64,000 nt of DNA, taken from contig NW_026262582.1 of assembly GCF_021869535.1 (NCBI RefSeq), forward strand, positions 58,788,851-58,852,850, read 5' to 3'. Source of the DNA: Mytilus californianus (lineage: Eukaryota; Mollusca; Bivalvia; Mytilida; Mytilidae). This document shows positions 14,401 through 25,500 of this stretch, piece by piece. The position numbers and the translations under genes were made by a program. Every line of letters starts with the position of its first letter. The stretch's first letter is position 1. The notes beneath the pieces are model-generated. The model did not search any database and was not told where the DNA came from. It saw nothing but the letters and a program-made list of their open reading frames with translations.

Positions 14401-16309
14401 ATCATCAGAAAATGAGAACTTTTCACAACAAAAATATACCGCCCCCCAAAAAAAAATATAAATGTGTGATAATTCTGATTATAATGGTACCATGTTACTT
14501 AAAATCAAACCTGAAATGCCTTCAAAGTATTGAGTTGAAAAATGTAGTTTCATATGAAATATATATGTAGTAAAAAATTGAAGGCGACGAATACTTATTG
14601 CATAACACCGTAGTTCGAAATCTTCATCACTTCATAAAACAACAATTTAGAACAAAAAAATAAAAGCGATGAATCTGATTAGTTGCAAAACGTAATTCAA
14701 AATTATCATTTCGTTTTATTTCTGAAGAAAAACACGGCTTTTGGAATTTGAAATTGATAGATTTGCAACAGCAAAAATACTTGTGAGCGATCGATTTGTA
14801 ATGCTCCGGTGGATAAAAAGAAATTGCAGGGGCAGTGGTAGCTATTCTAAAAAGGGACATTGCAACAAATCTTTCGGTCTCAGCTAATCCGTTGCAAAGT
14901 TCTAACATTGTTTCTACTATCTACCACGCCCTCTTTCTTTCCAGTGTCAGCCGTATTTTCTGCCCTTAATCAGTATTGATTTACAATCGATGTATAATTT
15001 CATCTAACTGTTTGCCATTGTGTGTAAAATAAACAACACTCAATCTGCAGTTATAATTTTGTTATTATCTTAATTATGCATGAACTATTTGCCACTGAAT
15101 TTTAAGCAATCAACTATTAAAATATTTAAATCAATTTAAAATTAGTATTTCTCCTCTCGTGATTATTTTAGATCTTTTGTTACGACTTAGTTCTTCATTT
15201 TGACACTCGTTGCGACTTATCAGATGTTCGTTAAAGGGCTTTAAGCTGTCAACCAGTCAATCTATCAATTTCCGTTATTTGATTGAAGTTTTTGTTTAGT
15301 GTTGTACGTTTTGTATCCATGTTCATCTATGTATATTCATGATATTATAATGTGTGTAAGTGAATAAATCTTCGAATGCCACTGGGTGTGAGTTAAACAA
15401 CAATCAATCAATTAATTGAAATGCTGTTCTCGTTCTATATTATGTATGAACTATTTGCCACTGGATGCTAAGCAAACAACAATTGATCTATTTAAAATAT
15501 AAATAACATTAAAATGATATAAATGAAAGCAGTATACAAGAATGTGACTGTGGTTTATTTTTATCAATAGTACCGCTTAAGTCGACGCTAGGGGCCGTCT
15601 TAACCTTGTTGTAGGGTATGAATGATTCGTTCATTGTTGAGGACCCTACATCAACTGTCGAGATGAAGAACAGGAATAAAAGCCCTGTTCATTGATAATT
15701 TTCTATGTTTTCTATGTATTTAGTGCGATTTTGTCCCATTTACATTTACTCCATATCCTTTCATTTTCTATTCGTCGAGTATCGATATCCAGTTGCGTGT
15801 TTAAAAAGGGTGTGATGCGAGTTTAAAAAATCGGGTTGCGAAAATAATTCTGATTCATTTTATTAGTAGGGTAGATAACGATCATTTGATTCTGAGTAGA
15901 GAAACTTGGGCATGGACCCCTCTATATTGGGAGGGAATTAAGATTTTCCCCTCATTTCAACTAATTCTCCCTTACTTAAGTGTTCTTGTTTTTATACGTT
16001 TAATCTTTCAATATATTAAAAAGTCATTTTCATACGTGCTGTTTTATTAATGTAATGGTGGTTCGGCACATTTGAACTTCAAGTATCGAGCGATTGGTAA
16101 ATGTATAGGGAAGAACACATAGGATAACGGAAAATAGGTTTGAAATATTAAAGAAAATTTAGCAAAAATCATAACCCCCCAAAAAACTAGAAAAAGGGAG
16201 TCAAAGCCCCAACCACCTGTGGTTTAAAGGGGAAATAAGAATCAATTGGTCGTCAGTTTGTTAATGCATAAATGTTCAAACATCTAAGTTCTATTTTTTT
16301 CTATTTGCA
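11451..16309. other. intergenic DNA upstream of the bZIP gene
   Basis: AT-rich, with poly-A/T runs. The longest frames (13164-13469 -, 14627-14908 -) show no recognisable domain or splice context. A 32-bp palindrome at 12406-12437 is listed separately. Non-coding first exon(s) and the promoter of the bZIP gene may lie here but cannot be identified. Confidence 0.45.
12406..12437. repeat. perfect 32-bp palindrome with flanking direct repeats
   Basis: Arms CATGGAAGTAATATTT pair perfectly with no loop. The 7-mer ATATAAC flanks it on both sides (12399-12405 and 12438-12444). Confidence 0.9.
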
Positions 16310-16504
16310 ATGAAGATGACGACATCAACTCATACATGTTCGGATGAGGAAGTGATGAGCGCCAGCAGGAAGGCCCTGGAGAGTGGAAGGATCACGCCTC
16401 TACTGAAAGTGGAATTGTGGGCGAAAATTCAGTCGAGAAGACTGTCCGAGGGGAAAGAGGAGTTGCGAGTAGATTTTGAAAAAAGTCCTCACAGTTCTAA
16501 TGAG
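16310..16504 (+). CDS. bZIP gene, coding exon 1
   Basis: Codons 1-65. The exon ends at a perfect gtaagt donor after a complete codon. It carries the TP-x-x-K-x-E-L motif that places the protein nearer ATF3/JDP2 than Fos. A pyrimidine tract just upstream (16288-16305) suggests that a 5' UTR intron may end close to the start codon. Confidence 0.82.
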
Positions 16505-19500
16505 GTAAGTTATTAGGATATTTACAGGGGGAGGGGTCTAGTGGCGGACCATAATGAATGCAGTATAGCATATTTGCTTCTAATTTATTTTTGCATTGAA
16601 AAGTATCCTCAATGATATTTGTTCTCAAAGATGGGATTAATATAATTGACACCTTAGAATTTTTACAAGTTACACAGTATATCGTAATCCCTCTAAGGTT
16701 ATGAAGGTACCCTTTCGGTATAGAAATTAGTTCTAGTTCATCCACCTGAGTTTGACAGTTTACGGGATGTATACATGCATGTAGAAAGGACACTTTTACC
16801 ATTCTTGAGTTATGCTCCTTAACAAATGGAAAAATTGCTGAATATATCGTTTCCGTTCTCTAACTTTAGTTTGCCTTAAACAAATGTTATGAAACTTATG
16901 TGAAATGCTTATTACTACAAAACACAGATCAAATTTGATTTGTGTCGCCTCACTTTTACTGTTCTAGAGTTATGCCCCTTTACACATGGAAAATTGGCGA
17001 ATTTTTCGTTTTTGTTCTCTAACTTAAGTTTGCCTTAACCAAATGTTATGAAACTTATACACAATGCTTATTACCACAAAACTCAGATCAAGTACAAGTC
17101 TGGGTAGTGTCACTTTTACCTTTCTTGATTTGTATCCCTTTATAACGTTATATGCAAGCGGGGGCATCATCTGTGTCCCATGGACACATTCCCCATTTAT
17201 TTTTAAACATGGAGAGTATAACCCGTTTAATTTAAAACAAGTCATTGCATATCCAGTCATCACTGTAACGTTGAAGTGTAGTGTACACTGTACTTTGCAA
17301 ATACTATTGAAGATAAAGAGAAATTTTAAACAGCAAAAATGATCAACAAAGTCAAATCTACCAAAAAGTCTAGGACCGAATTCATCGATTGATGCTGTAT
17401 AGGAGTTATTGCCCTTGTAAGGCTAATTTTATTATGTTTATAATTTTTTTTCTGAAGCTATGATAGATAGAAAGAAACTTTACTTGGTAAAATGTTAAGC
17501 AAAGTAAGACCTACAAATAATTTAATATGACAGAAATCATCAATTGATTTCTAAGTGGGGTTATTTCCCTTGAAAGATGATTTTTACCACTTTTTGATTT
17601 TTTTACAAAAACTATGATCGATAGACAGAATTTGTAAAAGGCAAAACATGTTTAACAAAGTATGACCTACTAATAAGTCCAATAACCAAAATTGTCAGTT
17701 AACCCCTTGTATGAAAGAGTTATTGCCCTTAACAGATGAGTCATTCCAACTGTTTTATTTTTTTTTGCTGAAACTATGATAGATAGAGAGACCCATTTAA
17801 ATGGCATGTTTAAACATGTATTAATATATCTTAAACAGCAAAATAGTCATTGATGTACAAAAAATTCCCGGTGAGCAATTCAGGCGCTTGGGAGCCTCCT
17901 GTTAAATGCATGAACAACTCTCCTCTTTCGATTTCCCATTGTCTTGAAACAGGAACAAATTTTGTGTTTTACAGTTAACCAAAGACGAACAAGAAAAAGC
18001 CAGGGGCAGGAGAGCTAGCAACAGGGTTGCAGCCAGAAAGTGCAGAGGAAAGAAAAAACAAGAGAGAGTCAATCTTGATCAGGTAAAAACAAGTAAATAA
18101 AAAAAGATTTCTTATTTTAATTTTATTTATTGAAATTACATCCGTACATATATGGGTCTTTAAAGTTGTTTAAATAAACAAACAAACTCATAACATACAT
18201 GGTATGGGTTTTGCTCATCTTTGAAGACTGTACCGTGACATATTTATAAATGCTGAAATCCGGGTCATTAACTTAAAGGTTCTGTTGGATAGCAGTCCCA
18301 TTTGCGATCATACCAGATCTATTGACCGATGGTAAGTCTAAATGGTAATGACTGCCACATAAAGTCACAGGAACATGGTAAAAGTTAATGATATGGGTTA
18401 AGAATTTTGAGTATTTGTATATTTGGACAAATAGTGTTGGAGGTTGATAGACCACATTTTCTTTATTATGTTTAATATTATATAGCTGTTCGTAACTACA
18501 TGTTGACATACAAAGAAAGCTTAATCTCGTTCAAACAAGTTTTACTACGAAAAAAAGATTGAATTACCTCTCTTTGGTCTGTTACTTTCAGTACACGCAC
18601 ACTGACGTTAAACAATAATTAAATGCGTTTTTAATTTATTTTTATACGACCGCAAAAATTAAAAAAATTTTGGTCGTATATTGGTATGACGTTGGCGTCG
18701 TCGTCGTCGTCGTCGTCTGGCGTCGTCCGGCGTCGTCCGAAGACACATTGGTTTTCGCACTCTAACTTTAGTTTAAGTGAATGGATCTCCATGAAATTTT
18801 ACCATGAGGTTCAATACCACGAAAGGAAGGTTGGGATTGATTTTGGGGGTTATGGTACCAACAGTTAAGGAATTAGGGGCAAAAAAGGGGCCAAAAATAA
18901 GCATTTTTGTAACTTCCAGACAAATACTTGTGTGTAAGTGTATGGATCTCACTGACATTGTTCCACAAGGTTCCATATCACAAAGGGAAGGCTGTAATTG
19001 ATTTTGGGGGTTATTGCCTCAAAATTTTAGGAATTAGGGGCCAAAAAAGGGGCAAAAAAGAAATTGTCAATTGTACAGTATTGCGCAATAGCAAGAAATA
19101 TTCAATTGCACAGTATTGTGCAAAAGAAGATACTTCGTATAAATTGCTTATTTCTTGATCAATTTCAATGGGGTTATATTCTTGAATTCTTGGGGTTCTT
19201 TAATATGCTGAATCTAATAGTGTATTAAGTTTTTATACGACCGCAAAAAAATTTTGTGGTCGTATATTGGTATGACGTTGGCGTCGTCGTCTTCGTCGTC
19301 GTCGTCGTCGTCCGGCGTCGTCGTCCGAAGACACATTGGTTTTCGCACTCTAACTTTAGTTTAAGTGAATGGATCTTTTTGAAATTTTACCATAAGGTTA
19401 AATACCACAAAAGGAAGGTTGGGATTGATTTTGGGGGTTATGGTACCAACAGTTAAGGAATAAGGGGCCAAAAAGGGGCCAAAAATAAGCATTTTCTAGT

Positions 19501-22500
19501 TTCCAGACAATAACTGTGGAACGGTGTATGGATCTCTCTGAAATTATACTACAAGTTTCCATACCACAAAGGGATGGTTAGGATTTGCTTTTGGGGGGTA
19601 TGGCTCAAACCGTTTAGGAATTAGGGGCAAAAAAGGGGGAAAAACAAGGTTGTCCTGGTTAATGGACAAATACTTTAGTACAAAACATAATTTAAAGCAG
19701 TGTAAGGGAGATAAATCAAATACATCATTGAAATTATCTCCCTTACACTGCTTTTAAATTATGTATAAAGTAATGGTTAATGAACAATAAAGATAATTTA
19801 AAACAGTGTAAGGGAGGTAATCCAAATACAACGTTTTGGTTACTTCCCTTACACTGCTTTTAAATTATGCTTAAAGAAATGCATATTTATAAAGGAAGAC
19901 CAGTAAAAATATCTGCAAATGTTGCATCTTTTTTTTTTACAAAAAAATCCATATGAAAGATTTGACACTATATTTTTAATTCCATTATAAAATAGATTAA
20001 GTTAGCACTATGGTAAATTTAAATGGGTAATTATGGTTGCCAACTCGTTTGGAAATTTGAATTATGACCATATCTTGAGGGAAAGAATTTTTTGGGGGAA
20101 AAAAAGGGGGGGGGGATAAAAAGAAATTGTGGGGGGTCAATTTTTTCTCATTTCAGATTTCAGAAAAAAAAAAAGAATTATTCTTCAAATATTTTTTTTT
20201 TTTCAAATTTCAAATATCGAAAAATTTCAAGAAGTAATCTTTAATTGCACAGTATGGCGCATTAGATTTGTGAAATCATTGATCACATTTATTTATTTGT
20301 TATGCCGAATCTAACAGTGTATTTAGATTTTTAATTTTGGGTCCAGTTTTCAAATTGGTCTACATTAAGGTCCAAAGGGTCCAAAATTAAACTTAGTTTG
20401 ATTTTAGCAAAAATTGAATATATGAGGTTCTTTGATATGCTGAATCTAAACATGTATTTAGATTTTTGATTTTTGGCCCAGTTTTCAAGTTGGTCCAAAT
20501 TGGGGTCCAAAATTAAACTTTGTTTGATTTCAACAAAAATTGAATAAATGGGGTTCTTTGATATGCTGAATCTAACCATGCATTTAGATTTTTTATTTGT
20601 GGACCCTGTTATCAAATTGGTTCATATTGAGGTCAAAAGGGTCCAAAATTAAACTTTGTTTGATTTCATCAAAAATTGAATTATTGGGGTTCTTTGATAT
20701 TCCAAATCTAACCGTGTATTTAGATTTTTAATTTTGGGTCCTGTTTTTTAAATTGGTCTACATTAAGGTCCAAAGGGTCAAAAATTAAACTTAGTTTGAT
20801 TTTAACAAAAATTGAATTCTTGGGGTTCTTTGATATGCTGAATCTAAACATGTGTTTAGATTTTTGATTATGGGCCCAGTTTTCAAGTTGGTCCAAGATA
20901 GGGTCCAGTATTGAAACTTCGTTTGATTTCAACAAAAATTGAATATATGGGGTTCTTTGATATGCTGAATCTAAACATGTTTTTAGATTTTTGATTATGG
21001 GCCCAGTTTTCAAGTTGGTCCAAATTGGGGTCCAAAATTAAACTTTGTTTGATTTCAACAAAAATTGAATATATGAGGTTCTTTGATATGCTGAATCTAA
21101 CCATGTATTTAGATTTTTTGTTTGTGGGCCCGCTATCAAATACACCTTTCCACTCTCCTGTCAATCATCAGTTAATTGACCAATCACATGTGGTAAATTT
21201 ACCACATGTGTAAACATTTGGTAGCAGCACGTGTTGTCGGCCATAACCTCGATCAAACATTCTTATCTAAACAGTTAATTTGATCTAACATTTCTTAAAA
21301 TTTTCACAATTAAATTGTCCAGAATTTGTTTTTGGGAAAGGAATCAATGTTAGAGGGTAGAGGAAGGTCAATTTGTCAACTTGAAACAATAAAAATTTTG
21401 TTTCAATGTATGAAAGTTATTATAAATCAATTAAAAAGGAATATAATGGCAGTGCTTATTGTTTTTGAAATATTGTTTACATGCTATTTTGAAAAATAAA
21501 AAAAATATATATATTCTGAAACACAAGATTTCAATTGGTGTACAAACTGAGTTGAAATAGATATTTTTTGCATTAATTTAAAAGTTTAAACAATAAAACA
21601 TGTAAGTTAGTACATGTATGTAAAATTTCTAGAAATTACAATTATAATATAGTAAAGATTTAGAAACAAAATAATTGACACCTTTCCAATTTCAATTACA
21701 TAGAACAACTCATCCCCAACTTTATTCAAATGTTAAAATATTTGTACTTGGAAGCAGTTTAAACTGAAAACTTCAGGGTATTGATCATCTTTTGGATTGG
21801 CAGATTTTATACAAAATTTTAATTTTCCAGTATAATATTTATACAAGAATTATTCCATGTTCTTTAACAATCAAATTGTTTTAGAGATAATGTAAGTTTT
21901 CCCACCTTAAAATTAATCTGAATGAAAAATTATATACAACATCATTGGAATGAGATGGAAATAAGAATTACTGATCTGAAAGTCTGCATGGAATGATGTA
22001 GTGAATCAGATATTTGTAGTCTTTTCGTGTACAAAATGTATAAAAATGAAAGTATTTACGTTTGTAATGCCCTCATCGCTAGCATTTTGTTATAAGACAG
22101 AGGGGAAACTGAAATAATAATAAAAAAATATATTTCAATAGATGCTTCATAACAAGTAAGATGATGTTTAATTTTGATATGACTTTGGTCTACTGTGAGA
22201 GTATTTGCTGATTGTACTTGACCTTTTTCAAATTTTGTGTATGAATTAAAAAAATGAAAGGAAGTTAGAAGTATCCGGTATATTTTATTTTCTTTATTTG
22301 AAAAAAGGGTGAGTACAATGTGCAAAGATTTCTGTTAAGGACAAGAGGCGTATATAAATTTAAAACAAAGAAGAACTACAATGACCAAATATTCATGTAA
22401 GCAAATAATAAATTAATTTTCTTTTCTTCTTTATTTTTTACTTAGTGATAGAATTTTAATTATCATAAGTTATCTATGGATATTAAAAAAGAAAACCGGT

Positions 22501-25500
22501 TAAATGTTATTTGATAAATAATCTAATAGCTACTGGAGCAAGGATGCTTGTTTTATAAGTTGACCCATGCTGTGTTTTTCTACACAGTAAACACACTTAT
22601 CAGCATTCATTAGCCATGCTTAATTAAATCTGTAATTCATCTTATCAATCATGCAATATTATATTCTATATCTAGTTGTTAGATTATATTTTTGGGGAAT
22701 GAGGGTAATCTAATAGCTTGAAATTTGCAAAAGTATTTTAATTGTTTCTTTTTATTTCAGTATAAATAGACATAATTTCTTCAAAATGTCATAAATTTAT
22801 CTCTCAACTCTTCAGGAGTAACTATTTCATCATACTTTAACACAAAAACAAATATATGAACAATATATTGCTCTTATTTATATCTGTTATAACAAATTCT
22901 TTACTTTGTTATTATTCAATGTTCATAATAACCGCCATTTTGTTGATTAGCTTGACCTAGGATGTTGGGTTGCCATGTGTTGCTAAGGGGGGCGGGGCAT
23001 ACCAGTAGAAAATGGAAAGGTGTATTGGTTCATATTGAGGTCAAAAGGGTCCAAAATTAAACTTTGTTTGATTTCATCAAAAATTGAATTATTGGAGTTC
23101 TTTGATATGCCAAATCTAACCGTGGTTTTAGATTTTTAATTTGGGTCCCGTTTTTTAAATTGGTCTTCATTGAGGTCCAAAGGGTCCAAAATTAAACTTA
23201 GTTTGATTTTAACAAAAATTGAATTCTTGGGGTTCTTTGATATGCTGAATCTAAACATGTGTTTAGATTTTTGATTATGGGCCCAGTTTTCAAGTTGGTC
23301 CAAGTTGGGGTGCAAAATTAAACTTTTTTTTATTTCAACAAAAATTGAATATATCGGGTTCTTTGATATGCTGAACCTAACCATGAATTTAGAATTTTTA
23401 TTTGTGGGCCCCGCTATCAAATTGGTTCATATTGAGGTCAAAAGGGTTCAAAATTAAACTTTGTTTGATTTCATCAAAAATTGAATTATTGGGGTTCTTT
23501 GATATTTCAAATCTAACTGTGTATTTGGATTTTTAATTTTAAGTCCCGTTTTTTAAATTGGTCTACATTAAGGTCCAAAGGGTCAAAAATTAAACTTAGT
23601 TTGATTTTAGCAAAAATTGAATTCTTGGGGTTCTTTGATATGCTGAATCTAAACATGTGTTTAGATTTTTGATTATGGGCCCAGTTTTCAAGTTTGTCCA
23701 AGTTGGGGTCCAAAATTAAACTTTGTTTGATTTTTAACAAAAATTGAATATATGGGGTTCTTTGATATGCTGAATCTAACCATGTATTTTGATTTTGGAC
23801 ATTGGACCATAATAGATTAATTAAAAAAATTCAAGTTCTTAGACCACATTCTTTCTGTGTCAGAAACCTATGCTGTGTCAAATATTTAATAACAATCCAA
23901 ATTCAGAGCTGTATCAAGCTTGAATGTTGTGTCCATACTTGTCCCAACTGTTCAGGGTTCAACCTCTGCGGTCGTATCAAGCTGCGCCCCAGCGAAGCAT
24001 TTTATTGGATTTTGGGCCCCGTTTTTAAATTGGTCCACATTGAGGTCCAAAGGGTCCAAAATTTAACTTTGTTTGATTTCATCAAAAATTGAATTATTGG
24101 GGTTCTTTGATATGCCGAATCTAACCGTGTATTTAGATTCTTAATTTTTGGTTCCGTTTTCAAATTGGTCTACATTAAGGTCCAAAGGGTCCAAAATTAA
24201 ACTTAGTTTGATTTTAACAAAAATTGAATTTTTAGGGTTCTTTGATATGCTGAATCTAAACATGTATTTAGATTTTTGATTATGGGCCCAGTTTTCAAGT
24301 TGGTCCAAATCGGGGTCCAAAATTAAACTTTGTTTGATTTCAACAAAAATTGAATATATGGGGTTCTTTGATATGCTGAATCTATCCATGTATTTAGATT
24401 TTTGATTTTTGGGCCCCGTTATCAACTTTGTCCACATTGAGGTCAAAAGGGTCCAAAATTAAACTTTGTTTGATTTCATCAAAAATTGAATTATTGGGGT
24501 TCTTTGATATTTCAAATCTAACTGTGTATTTGGATTTTTAATTTTAAGTCCCGTTTTTTAAATTGGTCTACATTAAGGTCCAAAGGGTCAAAAATTAAAC
24601 TTAGTTTGATTTTAGCAAAAATTGAATTCTTGGGGTTCTTTGATATGCTGAATCTAAACATGTGTTTAGATTTTTGATTATGGGCCCAGTTTTCAAGTTT
24701 GTCCAAGTTGGGGTCCAAAATTAAACTTTGTTTGATTTTTAACAAAAATTGAATATATGGGGTTCTTTGATATGCTGAATCTAACCATGTATTTTGATTT
24801 TGGACATTGGACCATAATAGGTAAATTAAAAAAATTCAAGTTCTTAGACCACATTCTTTCTGTGTCAGAAACCTATGCTGTGTCAAATATTTAATAACAA
24901 TCCAAATTCAGAGCTGTATCAAGCTTGAATGTTGTGTCCATACTTGTCCCAACTGTTCAGGGTTCAACCTCTGCGGTCGTATCAAGCTGCGCCCCAGCGA
25001 AGCATTTTATTGGATTTTGGGCCCCGTTTTTAAATTGGTCCACATTGAGGTCCAAAGGGTCCAAAATTTAACTTTGTTTGATTTCATCAAAAATTGAATT
25101 ATTGGGGTTCTTTGATATGCCGAATCTAACCGTGTATTTAGATTCTTAATTTTTGGTTCCGTTTTCAAATTGGTCTACATTAAGGTCCAAAGGGTCCAAA
25201 ATTAAACTTAGTTTGATTTTAACAAAAATTGAATTTTTAGGGTTCTTTGATATGCTGAATCTAAACATGTATTTAGATTTTTGATTATGGGCCCAGTTTT
25301 CAAGTTGGTCCAAATCGGGGTCCAAAATTAAACTTTGTTTGATTTCAACAAAAATTGAATATATGGGGTTCTTTGATATGCTGAATCTATCCATGTATTT
25401 AGATTTTTGATTTTTGGGCCCCGTTATCAACTTTGTCCACATTGAGGTCAAAAGGGTCCAAAATTAAACTTTGTTTGATTTCTTCAAAAATTGAATTCTT

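Noticed and set aside
14627-14908. 93-codon - frame
   Set aside because: No motif, no splice context; within chance length for this much AT-rich DNA.
20331-25451. Set of - strand frames with KNPIYSIF and KLSLILDPLDL repeats
   Set aside because: They follow the satellite units, recur identically in the duplicated block, and have no start, splice or domain support.
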